A DNA stretch of 64,000 nucleotides, from contig NZ_QGEH01000001.1 of NCBI RefSeq assembly GCF_003258515.1, positions 620,001-684,000 of the forward strand, in the 5' to 3' direction. The position numbers were made by a program, and so were the translations under genes. The notes under the pieces were generated by a model that saw only the letters and a list, made by a program, of their open reading frames with translations, was not told the DNA's origin and searched no databases. The stretch is from Marinobacter bohaiensis. GTDB lineage: Bacteria; Pseudomonadota; Gammaproteobacteria; Pseudomonadales; Oleiphilaceae. This document shows, piece by piece, positions 8,186 to 16,974 of the stretch (position 1 is its first letter; each line of letters opens with the position of its first letter).

Positions 8186-8875
8186 CTACAGGGCGTACTC
8201 CACCGCCTTGCGGGCATGGATCGCCGTGGTATCGAACAGCCGGACCCCGGTATCTTCCTGACTGACCAGCATGCCAATCTCGGTACAGCCAAGAATCACG
8301 GCCTCCGCGCCCCGGTCCGCAAGCCGGTCGATGATGCGCAGGTACTCGGCTTTCGACTCAGGCTTGATCGTTCCGAGACAGAGCTCTTCGTAAATGATCC
8401 TGTGGACAGTCCGACGGTCGTCTTCGTCCGGGATCTGAACGTTGAGTCCGTGGTTTTCGCTCAGCCGGCCCTTGTAGAAATCCTGTTCCATGGTGAATGC
8501 GGTGCCCAGGAGGCCCACCGTCTTGATGCCGTCCTGTACCAGCGCCTCTGCCGTCGCATCGGCGATATGGAGCAGCGGGATGTCGATGGCCTGTTCGATC
8601 TGCGGGGCAACCTTGTGCATCGTGTTCGTGCCGATGAGCAGGAAGTCGGCGCCGGCGGCCTGCACGCGCCGGGCCGCGTCTGCGAGGATCGTCGCTGTGC
8701 CGTCCCAGTCTCCCTCGTGCTGCAGCTTCTCGATGGGCTCGAAATCGACGCTGTACAGGGCGATCCGGGCGGAGTGCAGACCACCCAGAGCGTTTTTGAC
8801 GCCCTCGTTGATGGCGCGGTAGTAGCCTTCCGTGCTCTCCCAGCTCATGCCGCCGAGCAGACCGATTGTTTTCAT
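8186..8875 (-). CDS. Aspartate/glutamate racemase family (YgeA-like amino-acid racemase)
   Basis: This 229-residue cofactor-independent racemase opens with MKTIGLLGGMSWEST. The two acid/base positions are visible: Thr85 in GTNTMH and Cys197 in LGCTEIG. The Thr/Cys combination matches E. coli YgeA, a broad-specificity amino-acid racemase, rather than the Cys/Cys pair of glutamate racemase. Length agrees with YgeA. GGAGGTCAC immediately precedes the ATG. It lies alone between the HAD operon and a LysR gene in the same direction. It would supply D-amino acids in the cytoplasm; the preferred substrate is unknown. Confidence 0.85.
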   Translation of the reverse strand: MKTIGLLGGMSWESTEGYYRAINEGVKNALGGLHSARIALYSVDFEPIEKLQHEGDWDGTATILADAARRVQAAGADFLLIGTNTMHKVAPQIEQAIDIPLLHIADATAEALVQDGIKTVGLLGTAFTMEQDFYKGRLSENHGLNVQIPDEDDRRTVHRIIYEELCLGTIKPESKAEYLRIIDRLADRGAEAVILGCTEIGMLVSQEDTGVRLFDTTAIHARKAVEYAL

Positions 8876-9044
8876 GTGACCTCCTTGTTTGGGTGGGTGC
8901 AAAACACCGGGGCGTCTGGATGCGGATGGTCTCAAGGTACCTTGGCTCCAACGGCATGGGAAGCCGGTGGATGCGCCATGACGACGTGCAGGTCGTGTGT
9001 TGCCTGCTGGCACCGCCAGGCTCTCGGAGCAACCTGCGGGTGCA

Positions 9045-9977
9045 TTATCCCCGCGAGCGTCTGATGTGGCCGTGACGGGCCAGCTCGTCCAGAATGCCGG
9101 CGCACTTTTCCCTCAGCCGGTCCCTCAGCAAACGCACGGCCGGCGTGATGGACTGGCGACTGGGACAGATTAGCCAGAGTTCGGTCATGCGGGTCTGGTA
9201 TTCCGGCATGATGCTGATGACGCGGCCTGCCAGCAGGTCGTCTGACATGTCGAGACAGGATTTGACCGCGATGCCCAATCCTGCCACACACCATCGACGC
9301 ACCAGGTCGCCGTCATTGGACGAGCGGTTGCCGTGCATGCGCACCTTGAACCGCTGGCCCTCCCGGGTAAACGTCCAAGTATCGTGGGGGATGTCCTGCA
9401 ACTGATAGAACAACCCGTTGTGGGGCGCCAGGTCGTGAGGGTGTCCGGGCCAGCCGTGCTGGTCGAGGTAGGCCTGCGTTGCGCACAACACGCCGTAGAT
9501 GTCGCAGATCTTGAAGCCGAACAGGCTCGCGTCGTCCGGCGAGCCGTAACGCAGCGCCATGTCCACCGAATCCCGATAGAAATCGATGTTGCTGTCGCTG
9601 ACATTCACCCGCAAGCTGAGATCGGGCTGCTCCGCCATTAGCTCGTCCAGCCAGGGAATGACCAGATTACGCCCCAGGTCTGATGATACGGCCAGCCGCA
9701 GTTCCCCCTCCACCGTCTCCCGATCATCCCGGATGTTGTGGCGTGCCAGCTCAAGCATGTGCAGCGCCTGTTCGCACTGTGGCAGATATTTCTCGCCGGC
9801 GCCTGAGAGGCGCAGTTGGCGCGTGGTGCGCACGAACAGCTCGGCCCCGAGAGCTTTTTCCACCCGTTTGACGGCCGCGCTGGCGGTGGCTGTTCGCATG
9901 TCCAGACTGATGGCTGCCGCGGTGATACTGCGGAATTCGGCGACTTTGAGTACGACCTGTAAGTCTTCGAGCGTCAT
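9045..9977 (-). CDS. LysR family transcriptional regulator
   Basis: This 310-residue regulator has an N-terminal winged helix-turn-helix (LEDLQVVLKVAEFRSITAAA, then TATASAAVKRVEKALGAELF) and a C-terminal periplasmic-binding-like effector domain. The ATG of MTLEDLQ was taken because LysR proteins normally begin within a few residues of this phrase; an extension of 49 codons is open upstream but looks non-coding. It is divergent from the zinc-type alcohol dehydrogenase-like gene 119 bases away, its probable target. The inducer is not predictable. Confidence 0.87.
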   Translation of the reverse strand: MTLEDLQVVLKVAEFRSITAAAISLDMRTATASAAVKRVEKALGAELFVRTTRQLRLSGAGEKYLPQCEQALHMLELARHNIRDDRETVEGELRLAVSSDLGRNLVIPWLDELMAEQPDLSLRVNVSDSNIDFYRDSVDMALRYGSPDDASLFGFKICDIYGVLCATQAYLDQHGWPGHPHDLAPHNGLFYQLQDIPHDTWTFTREGQRFKVRMHGNRSSNDGDLVRRWCVAGLGIAVKSCLDMSDDLLAGRVISIMPEYQTRMTELWLICPSRQSITPAVRLLRDRLREKCAGILDELARHGHIRRSRG

Positions 9978-10096
9978 ATTGTCAAAAAATTTTAGAGAAT
10001 GTTTCAGTGATTCGGCTGTTTTTGAAAGTCTAATCCAGCGCCACACTGACGACCATCGATTCCTCGAACACTCGCGACCAAACAGGAGGTCACCCG

Positions 10097-11134
10097 ATGA
10101 AAGCGATTGGCTATACCCAGGCACTGCCGATTACCGAGGCGGAATCGCTGCTTGATATTGAGCTGCCCCAGCCCTTGGCCGAGGGCCGTGATTTACTGGT
10201 TCAGGTGAAGGCGATTGCCGTCAATCCGGTGGATTACAAGATCCGCCAGAGAGCGCCGGCCGAGGAGGGACAGTACAAGGTGATCGGTTGGGACGCGGTG
10301 GGTGAGGTGGTGGCCACCGGACCTGACGTCACCGGGTTCCAGCCGGGGGACACGGTGTACTACGCCGGCGACGTGACTCGTCCCGGCTGCAACGCCGAGT
10401 ATCAGCTCGTTGACGAGCGCATCGTCGGCCACAAACCGAAGAGCCTGTCTGATGCCGATGCCGCGGCTCTGCCGCTGACCACCATTACCGCGTGGGAGTT
10501 GCTGTTCGAACACCTGGAACTGGCACGGCAGGCGCCCGGCGCCTCGGCGAGCTCGGACGACGTCCTTCTGGTCGTGGGCGCGGCCGGTGGCGTCGGCTCC
10601 ATATTGATCCAACTGGCCAAGACGCTGACCGGAGCCACCGTCATTGCCACGGCCTCACGGGAAGCATCCCGCAACTGGGTCAAAGACCTGGGAGCGGATG
10701 TCGTCGTGGATCATGGCGAGCCGCTGAAACCGCAGATCGATGCCCTGATCGACGCCGGCAGGATCGAGGCCGTGACGCATGTGGCGAGTCTCAACGCCAC
10801 CGATCGGTACTTTGAGAGCTACGTGGATGTGCTCGTACCGTTTGGGCGCATCGCCTTTATCGACGACCCGGCTGCGCTGGACGTCATGAAGATCAAACCC
10901 AAGAGCCTCTCGCTGCATATCGAGTTCATGTTTGCCCGCTCCATGCATCAGTCCCGCGACATGCAGGCCCAGCACGAGCTGCTTGAACAGGTCGCGGATC
11001 TGGTGGACCGGGGTTACATCCGGACCACGACCGGCAAGCACCTGGGCCGGATCAATGCTGAGAACCTCAAGGCCGCACACGCCGAACTGGAGTCCGGGCG
11101 TGCGGTGGGCAAGATCGTGTTGGAGGGATTCTAG
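10097..11134 (+). CDS. Zinc-type alcohol dehydrogenase-like / quinone oxidoreductase family protein
   Basis: This 345-residue medium-chain reductase has a GroES-like fold at the N-terminus (KAIAVNPVDYKIRQ, GWDAVGEVVATG) and a Rossmann domain containing VVGAAGGVGSILIQLAK near residues 158-175. The catalytic and structural zinc cysteines of true alcohol dehydrogenases are missing. It therefore belongs with the YhdH/quinone reductase-like, zinc-independent enoyl or quinone reductases despite the common zinc-type label. AGGAGGT lies before the ATG. It is probably regulated by the divergent LysR. The final 36 residues are nearly repeated by a gene remnant at about 48.8 kb. Confidence 0.87.
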   Translation: MKAIGYTQALPITEAESLLDIELPQPLAEGRDLLVQVKAIAVNPVDYKIRQRAPAEEGQYKVIGWDAVGEVVATGPDVTGFQPGDTVYYAGDVTRPGCNAEYQLVDERIVGHKPKSLSDADAAALPLTTITAWELLFEHLELARQAPGASASSDDVLLVVGAAGGVGSILIQLAKTLTGATVIATASREASRNWVKDLGADVVVDHGEPLKPQIDALIDAGRIEAVTHVASLNATDRYFESYVDVLVPFGRIAFIDDPAALDVMKIKPKSLSLHIEFMFARSMHQSRDMQAQHELLEQVADLVDRGYIRTTTGKHLGRINAENLKAAHAELESGRAVGKIVLEGF

Positions 11135-11146
11135 ACGTCGATCGTC

Positions 11147-11181
11147 GGGGCGCCCCCGGGGGAAGGGACCGGGGGCGCCTC
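11147..11181. terminator. GC-rich hairpin between convergent genes
   Basis: A 13-bp inverted repeat (GGGGCGCCCCCGG against CCGGGGGCGCCTC, one G-T pair) with a 9-base loop lies between the converging ADH-like and aldo/keto reductase genes. There is no T tract on either side, so intrinsic termination is uncertain, but the position fits a bidirectional transcript end. Confidence 0.5.
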
Positions 11182-11186
11182 GGACC

Positions 11187-12272
11187 TCACCCTTTCATGT
11201 GGGCGCGGTACTCTCCCTGACGTTCCAGCATCCAGCCCGGATATTCCGCTGGCAAGCGGCTGACCTCATCCAGGGCGGCCAGTTCGTCGTCGGAGAAGCG
11301 AATCTGCGCCGCGCGGATGTTGTCCTGCAGTTGATCCACCCGCTTGGCGCCGACGATGACGCTGCTCACCGCGTTCTGGTGGAGCAGCCAGGCGAGGGCG
11401 GTCTGCGCCACACTGACCGACTGCCCGCCCAGGGTTTTGCCGGCGGCGATCTCGCGCAGGACCGCGATGATCTCGCTACCGCGCTCCCGGTTCACCGGTG
11501 GGAAGTCGAACTTGGCGCGGCGGTTTTCCGCGGAGGCGTCTGGCCCCTCGTATTTGCCGGACAGGTAACCACCGGCCAGCGGGCTCCACACCATCAGGCC
11601 GATGTTCTCGGATTCCAGCATGGGAATCACTTCCCGCTCCAGGTCCCGACCCACCAGGGTGTAATAGGCCTGCAGCGACAGGATCGGACAAAGCTGGCGG
11701 GCCCGGGCGATGCCCACGGCTTTCATCACCTGCCAGGCGGCCCAGTTCGACAGGCCGATGTAGCGGATATGGCCGTGCCGGACCAGGGTGTCCAGCGCCT
11801 CCAGGGTTTCCTCGATGGGCGTGGCCGGGTCAAAACCGTGGATCTGGTACAGGTCAATGTAGTCGGTCTGCAGGCGCTGCAGGCTGGCCTTGCACTCGTT
11901 CATGATATGGCCGCGGGACGCGCCCCGGGCGTTGGGGCCGGCGCCCATCGGGCCCAGCACCTTGGTCGCCAGGACCACGTCCTCGCGACGCACCCCGAGG
12001 TTCTTCAGCGACTGGCCGACGATGCGCTCGCTGTTGCCGCCGCCGTAGACGTTGGCGGTGTCGATGAAGTTGATGCCCGCCTCCAGGGCGGTTTTCACCA
12101 GCTCGTCGGCGGGCTCCTGTTCCAGCTGACCGATCAGCCCCCACATGTCGTCGCCGCCGCCGAAGGTCATGGTGCCCAGGCACAGTTCCGAAACAAACAG
12201 GCCCGAGTGGCCCAGCGTGCGCAGGCGCAGGGGCGCGTCATCGGTGGATCCGGGAATATTGGGTGTCGTCAT
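11187..12272 (-). CDS. Aldo/keto reductase
   Basis: This 361-residue NADPH-dependent carbonyl reductase of the AKR superfamily is a (beta/alpha)8 barrel. Visible motifs are the catalytic Asp/Tyr segment FIDTANVYGGGNSE, Lys in VLATKVLGPMG, IHGFD in the His position region, and the cofactor-binding SVIVGAKRVDQL near residue 310. Two ATGs lie six bases apart; spacing from GAGG favours the second. Length fits the AKR11-14-like general stress group. It is divergent from an AraC regulator. A role in aldehyde or ketone detoxification is inferred. Confidence 0.87.
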   Translation of the reverse strand: MTTPNIPGSTDDAPLRLRTLGHSGLFVSELCLGTMTFGGGDDMWGLIGQLEQEPADELVKTALEAGINFIDTANVYGGGNSERIVGQSLKNLGVRREDVVLATKVLGPMGAGPNARGASRGHIMNECKASLQRLQTDYIDLYQIHGFDPATPIEETLEALDTLVRHGHIRYIGLSNWAAWQVMKAVGIARARQLCPILSLQAYYTLVGRDLEREVIPMLESENIGLMVWSPLAGGYLSGKYEGPDASAENRRAKFDFPPVNRERGSEIIAVLREIAAGKTLGGQSVSVAQTALAWLLHQNAVSSVIVGAKRVDQLQDNIRAAQIRFSDDELAALDEVSRLPAEYPGWMLERQGEYRAHMKG

Positions 12273-12485
12273 AACCATTCACCTCATCGTTGTGAAAGAG
12301 CCGGCTTTGCGGAATAACCTGCCGGAGCAGGGCAGTGGGTCCATGCTACGGTGAACCGGGCCGGGTCGGGCTGGCGGAAACTCGCAGGCGATTGCCCGAT
12401 CCTATCAAGGTGGCCGCAAACAAGGGTGCCCATGCTGCAGCGACGTGCCGGAACGCCTATCATCGAACCAGCAAAGGAGACGCCC

Positions 12486-13418
12486 ATGACCGCCCAGCCC
12501 AATGTCATTTCGATGCAACCGGACAATCCCGCCCTGACGCAGCTCCGTGATCTTGTGGAGCGGCAATGGCTGGCCCAGGGTCCGGAAACCGCGATCGACG
12601 GCTTGCGCCTGACCCGTGCCGAACAGCCCAGCGGTACCATTCGCGCCCTGTACCAGACCTCGTTCTGTATCGTGCTGCAGGGGGCCAAGGTGACGGCCAT
12701 CGGGGAGACGGCGTATCACTATCGCCTGGGCGAGTGTCTGTTCGCCTCCGTCAACCTGCCGGTGAATTCCCGCATCGTGGAGGCCGCGCCCGACAAGCCG
12801 TATCTGGCGCTCAGCCTGTCCATCGATCCGGCCATGATGGCCGAGCTGTTGGTGGCCCACCCGGAAGTGGCTTACCGGGGGCCGAAACAGGCGGCACTGG
12901 TGACCGCCCCGGTGCCGGACGACCTGTACGATCCTGTCACCCGCCTGCTCCGTTTGCTGGATGAACCGGAGGATCGCGAGGTCATGGAGCCCCTGATCCG
13001 CCGGGAGATTGGCTGGCGTCTGCTGCGCTCACCGCTGGGGCCGGCCCTGCAGCAAGTCGGCATGAAAGACAGTGACACCGCCCGCATTGGACGGGTGACC
13101 GCCTGGATGCACGCTAACTACCAGCAGCCCTTCAAAGTGGCGGAGCTGGCGGCGATGGCGAGCATGAGTCCGGCGTCGTTCCACCGGCATTTCAAAGCCA
13201 TGACCCAGCTCACGCCGGTGCAATTCCAGAAGCGGGTGCGCCTGCAGGAGGCCCGGCGCCTTCTGCTCAGCGCCCATGAGGTGGCCAGTGTCGGCTACCA
13301 GGTTGGCTACGAAAGCCCGTCCCAGTTCAGTCGCGACTACCGCAAGCTGTTTGGCGCACCGCCGGGACGGGACAAGGCGGTGATGCGGTCGAACGTGGCG
13401 ATTGAGAGCGAGGGGTAA
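12486..13418 (+). CDS. AraC family transcriptional regulator
   Basis: This 310-residue protein with an AraC_N effector domain (SFCIVLQGAKVTAIGETAYH, residues about 55-75) also has a C-terminal HTH pair (FKVAELAAMASMSPASFHRH; VGYESPSQFSRDYRKLFG). AAGGAGA is 5-6 bases before the ATG. It is divergent from the aldo/keto reductase gene and is its likely regulator. It is the same subtype as the two other AraC proteins in this window. It also abuts, tail to tail, the end of the biosynthetic cluster; it is on the opposite strand and looks like part of the flanking chromosome rather than of that cluster. Confidence 0.88.
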   Translation: MTAQPNVISMQPDNPALTQLRDLVERQWLAQGPETAIDGLRLTRAEQPSGTIRALYQTSFCIVLQGAKVTAIGETAYHYRLGECLFASVNLPVNSRIVEAAPDKPYLALSLSIDPAMMAELLVAHPEVAYRGPKQAALVTAPVPDDLYDPVTRLLRLLDEPEDREVMEPLIRREIGWRLLRSPLGPALQQVGMKDSDTARIGRVTAWMHANYQQPFKVAELAAMASMSPASFHRHFKAMTQLTPVQFQKRVRLQEARRLLLSAHEVASVGYQVGYESPSQFSRDYRKLFGAPPGRDKAVMRSNVAIESEG

Positions 13419-13465
13419 GGCGGGGCCCGGTCCCTGCCGGCGCGGCCTCTTGTTCGCCTGGCCGG

Positions 13466-14680
13466 TCAGGCCAACCGGCTGCTCCGGCTCTCCGAATTGA
13501 GAAGTTGCCAACTGATCAGATAAACAATTAGTTCGACAACAATGAAGCTCAGGAAGACCACGAGCAGGAAATCCAGGTTGGCGAATGCCACGTCGATGGA
13601 CGAGTAGAACAGCGTGGTGAAAAACAGTGAGGTCGCGACCGCTACATTTATGGATTTTGATTGAGAGTGATGGATGAAGTAAGCCCGGAACGCCGCCCTG
13701 AAGATAATGAATACGGGAACCAGACAGACGCCGGCCAGGGTCGCATGCCTCGATAAGGCCGAATGGAATATTTCGTCCAGCGGCAGTGTCAGCAACAGAA
13801 CCCTGGACAGGAGAAGGAACGACACCGGGAATACGACGATCAAGGCCAGTATGAACAGGCCGCAGACCCGGACGCTGATGCTTTCGTGAAAGGCTTTGAT
13901 CAGAATGTTTTCAAGGTCAATCAGCCCGGCGTATGAGAACGTGATGATCGAGAAGATGGCTGGCCACCAAAACAGGGCGTCATCGCCCCGTCCCGAAAAG
14001 TGGACGCAAACCACCACCAGAAAGTTGGCCGTCAAGGTGGCTGCAAATATCAGAAAGGAAGCGTAGTAGGGCCTGAAAAGTTCACTCCATGACAAACGCC
14101 GGGGCTCGAAGAACGAAAGAGCGCTGAACCGGGTTGATAGGATCAGGACGAAGGCCTCAACGTAGGCTCCCAGCACCAGGGCATAGATTGCGGCCCACTC
14201 CTCCGTGATGCCATTGACGATAAACAGATAGCAGCCAATGGTTGAGAAAAGAATCCGAATCGCGGACGCGCCAAAGATAATCCGGGTGTTGTTCTCCAGG
14301 ATGCAGACGCCCTGAAAATACCGTCTTGCGCCAACGGCCAGAAGCGATAATGAAAAGAAATGCATCAACTCCAGGAAGGCCGGAGACCTCGCGGCATAGA
14401 AGAGCTCAAGCGCCAGGTTGAAGATGGCAAAAACCAGGAGCGTTACGATGGCGGCCAGAGCAAAGGACTGGGCGGATTTGTTGGTTTTGATGACCACCGT
14501 GCAAAGCGGGAACACGAACGAATTGGCGAACATGAAGATCCCCAGGGCGACCGCGTAGTCGGCGGAGGACTCCGGGCGGAAATAGGAAAGTGTCGCCGCA
14601 ATAATGGGAAGTTCGATGCTTAACAGCGCACTGCTGAGTGCGCTGGGAAGCCATAGGCGGAACAGGCCGAGGGTATTCAA
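13466..14680 (-). CDS. Polytopic membrane protein, MATE/MurJ/ANK-like putative exporter
   Basis: This 404-residue, very hydrophobic protein has roughly 11-12 membrane segments. The opening LWLPSALSSALLSIELPII resembles the first helix of MATE, polysaccharide flippase and ANK-like transporters of the MOP superfamily. No sugar-polymer genes are nearby. Its ATG overlaps the stop of the ATP-grasp gene as ATGA, so it is co-translated with it and is the last cistron of the ten-gene cluster. I infer export of the cluster product or self-protection. Family assignment is by general appearance only; an unrelated integral membrane protein is possible. Confidence 0.6.
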   Translation of the reverse strand: MNTLGLFRLWLPSALSSALLSIELPIIAATLSYFRPESSADYAVALGIFMFANSFVFPLCTVVIKTNKSAQSFALAAIVTLLVFAIFNLALELFYAARSPAFLELMHFFSLSLLAVGARRYFQGVCILENNTRIIFGASAIRILFSTIGCYLFIVNGITEEWAAIYALVLGAYVEAFVLILSTRFSALSFFEPRRLSWSELFRPYYASFLIFAATLTANFLVVVCVHFSGRGDDALFWWPAIFSIITFSYAGLIDLENILIKAFHESISVRVCGLFILALIVVFPVSFLLLSRVLLLTLPLDEIFHSALSRHATLAGVCLVPVFIIFRAAFRAYFIHHSQSKSINVAVATSLFFTTLFYSSIDVAFANLDFLLVVFLSFIVVELIVYLISWQLLNSESRSSRLA

Positions 14681-15966
14681 GATTCTGTACCGTGAGCCAG
14701 GACCGGTTCGATCGAAACGGGGGCGACCGGCTCCTGGCGATAGGGCCGGTACTGATCACGAAGCCAGAAAAAATCCCGTCTGAGATGGGTCAGGTCGTCG
14801 TTCCATAAGAGAATGCCCCCCACTTTATCCCGTATGCTTGCGGGACGAGTTTGGGCCGATGCCTCACTCACGTCCCAGGCCACCTGGTAAGGGCTTTCTA
14901 TCTCGAGCGGATGGCTCGCATCGAGCCTGACACCCTCAATTTTCGGGTACCACATCCAGGCGGCATACAGCCCGTCTATACAGTCCGGCGCTTCATACAC
15001 GCCCATCTGGGCCCTGAAGTGCTGTTCTTCGATGTTGTTTCCCGTTCGCTTGTGGTGCATTTGAGGGATCCATCCCCCGGGGGCTCTCGCCGCAATTTCC
15101 AGGAAAACGAGTTCGTCATTCAGTGTGACGAAAACTTCCAGGTGAGTGGCGCCAGAAGGAGCGCCCCCCAGGGCTTCAACAACTCGGGCGTTGAACGCGA
15201 CCAGCCGCGCATACATGTCCGAGTCTGAAGCGATGGGGATGCTGCCCATGGGCAGCCCTTCCAGGAAGCAGGCATTGGGGTAGGCGTTCTCGCTCACGAA
15301 GATTTCCCGGCTCTGGCCACCGACATTAACCGCGTCGATGTGGTACAGGGTGCCCTGGAGGAACTCGTCGAGTTCGTAGTTCTCCGTTGTTGCGTGCTCG
15401 CTCAGCCACGCCTCCAGCTCGGGCCTCGAGTCCAGCTTCCTGACCCCTTCGCTGCCTGCGGAATCGACGGGTTTTGCGAATACGGGATAACCCAGTTTCG
15501 CCTCGATGTGCCGCGTGTATGCAGCCGGCGATGCCTTGTACGTGACCGGATCAAAAGCCAGGTAGTGAGGCAGGCGAATCCCGGACGCGGCAAGCGACTT
15601 CTTCATGTCCAGCTTGTTGGTGTAGAGACGGATCGTGTCCGGTAACGCGCCGGTGATGCCGAAATGTTGCCGGAGGTGTGCAGCCGTGCCGAGGTGATAC
15701 TCGTCGTTGCACAGAATCCGGACGTCATTCAGGTCGTTTACCGTTTTGATCGTCAGATAGCGGTGGATCTCTTCGGTGATAGACCGGAAGTCGAACGGGT
15801 CTGTGACGACGATATCGGCGAAGAACTTCTTCTGGTCATTGCCGAGATTCGACAGACCCAGCTCCCCGGTAATCAGGACTAGATCGTGCCGCGCCTCATT
15901 CGCAAGGTTCTTGAAGTCCGACCTGAACGTGACGATGTTCTGGAGAACAAAATAGAGTGGTTTCAA
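14677..15966 (-). CDS. ATP-grasp carboxylate-amine ligase (cluster ligase 1)
   Basis: This 429-residue ATP-grasp protein would join a carboxylate, through an acyl-phosphate, to an amine. Visible are the ATP-binding Lys in VFAKPVDSAGSEGV (about residues 157-170), the acidic hinge YELDEFLQG, and the Mg-binding signature VFLEIAARAPGG (about 287-298). The last is the FxE..R..GG arrangement of L-amino-acid ligases such as BacD. The N-terminal 100 residues form a pre-ATP-grasp Rossmann-like domain. Its start overlaps the aminomutase stop (ATGA) and its stop overlaps the membrane-protein start. A natural role is ligation of the beta-amino acid made by the aminomutase to a partner; that is inference. 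Confidence 0.8.
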   Translation of the reverse strand: MKPLYFVLQNIVTFRSDFKNLANEARHDLVLITGELGLSNLGNDQKKFFADIVVTDPFDFRSITEEIHRYLTIKTVNDLNDVRILCNDEYHLGTAAHLRQHFGITGALPDTIRLYTNKLDMKKSLAASGIRLPHYLAFDPVTYKASPAAYTRHIEAKLGYPVFAKPVDSAGSEGVRKLDSRPELEAWLSEHATTENYELDEFLQGTLYHIDAVNVGGQSREIFVSENAYPNACFLEGLPMGSIPIASDSDMYARLVAFNARVVEALGGAPSGATHLEVFVTLNDELVFLEIAARAPGGWIPQMHHKRTGNNIEEQHFRAQMGVYEAPDCIDGLYAAWMWYPKIEGVRLDASHPLEIESPYQVAWDVSEASAQTRPASIRDKVGGILLWNDDLTHLRRDFFWLRDQYRPYRQEPVAPVSIEPVLAHGTES

Positions 15967-16973
15967 TGTCCTTTCCCTTGAGCAATTTCATTCCAGTCGG
16001 ATGTTGTAACGCGCTTGCCTTTGAAGTCGGACACGCTGCCCGAGTCGTAGGACCAGTGGTTACTCGGCACAACGACTTTGCCCGATGCGCCCGGTATGTC
16101 GATGACGTGTTGCGGAAAGGCGAGGCCTGACAGCTGATTTCTCAGGTCGGTCATGATGTTGACCTCATCGTCAAGGTCCATGACGAAACGTCGGGTCGAT
16201 GTGACTTCCTGGCCGTGATAGATGTAATAGGGGCGAACGCCCAGTTCGAACAGTTTCAGGAACAGGTCTTTCAGTGTCTCCACCGAGTCATTGATGCCTT
16301 TGAGGAAAACTGTTTGGGTGATCATGATGTAACCCATGGCTTTGAGTTCCGCGATAAGCTTGATGGCTTTTGGCGTCAGCTCGTCAGGGTGGTCAATGTG
16401 TAGACTGAAATAGACCGCTTCCCGGAGCTGACTCAAATCTGCCATCAGCTTCAGGTCGACCTTGTCCGGATTCTGGAGCGGAAACCGTGTGTGGATGCGG
16501 AGCACCTTGACATGCTCGAGCTTGCTTAATTCCTCGAACAGATAACGAAGGCCTTTGGGGTTTGTGAGCGGATCGCCACCGCTTGCGATGACTTCATAAA
16601 TCGTTTCGTCGCCGGCAACGTAATCGATGATGTTGTCGATTTTTTCCTTGGTCAGTCGGCCCGCAGAATCCAGACCAACCCCGACTCGATCCTGACGTTC
16701 GCAATACCGGCAGTTGGATACACAGGTGTAAGACAGCAGAGCCAGAAGTTGTCCCTCGTACTTCTTGACGGTTCCAAAGACCGGGGTCGATGTCTTTTCA
16801 TTGAGAAGGTCAACGCTGGTATCGGCTTCCAGGTTCTCCAGCTCGGGATTGAGCTGGTACATCTCCCGAATGGCCTCACTGCTCTCCATCAAATCGCGTA
16901 AGTAAGGAGTTACTTTCTCGGCAAACCTGGATTCTGTGGAGTCCTGTTCTGCTGTTGTCGCTATAACGTCCAT
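15963..16973 (-). CDS. Radical SAM, lysine 2,3-aminomutase-like enzyme
   Basis: This 336-residue PLP-dependent radical SAM aminomutase homologue has its [4Fe-4S] motif as CVSNCRYC (Cys84, 88, 91). A GGDP segment follows at 132-135. The PLP-binding lysine is Lys299 in DIPGASGK, the equivalent of Lys337 in the clostridial enzyme. Asp292, seven residues earlier, matches Asp330 that helps hold the substrate side-chain amine. The position corresponding to the second lysine-binding aspartate (Asp293) appears to be Gln255 in PYYIYHGQ, so the substrate may not be lysine. Size is nearer to EpmB than to the 416-residue catabolic enzyme. No efp or epmA gene is adjacent; the neighbours are ligases and oxidases. 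Expected chemistry is migration of an alpha-amino group to the beta carbon. Confidence 0.82.
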   Translation of the reverse strand: MDVIATTAEQDSTESRFAEKVTPYLRDLMESSEAIREMYQLNPELENLEADTSVDLLNEKTSTPVFGTVKKYEGQLLALLSYTCVSNCRYCERQDRVGVGLDSAGRLTKEKIDNIIDYVAGDETIYEVIASGGDPLTNPKGLRYLFEELSKLEHVKVLRIHTRFPLQNPDKVDLKLMADLSQLREAVYFSLHIDHPDELTPKAIKLIAELKAMGYIMITQTVFLKGINDSVETLKDLFLKLFELGVRPYYIYHGQEVTSTRRFVMDLDDEVNIMTDLRNQLSGLAFPQHVIDIPGASGKVVVPSNHWSYDSGSVSDFKGKRVTTSDWNEIAQGKGH

Positions 16974-16974
16974 A

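Noticed and set aside
13461-13479. GCCGGT/ACCGGC hairpin at the end of the biosynthetic operon as terminator
   Set aside because: The stem is only 6 bp, overlaps the stop codon and lacks a T tract in either direction.
15963-16973. Radical SAM gene as epmB (EF-P modification)
   Set aside because: No epmA or efp is adjacent, the post-cluster motif is CERQ rather than the EpmB CFRR type, and it is embedded in a tailoring-enzyme operon.
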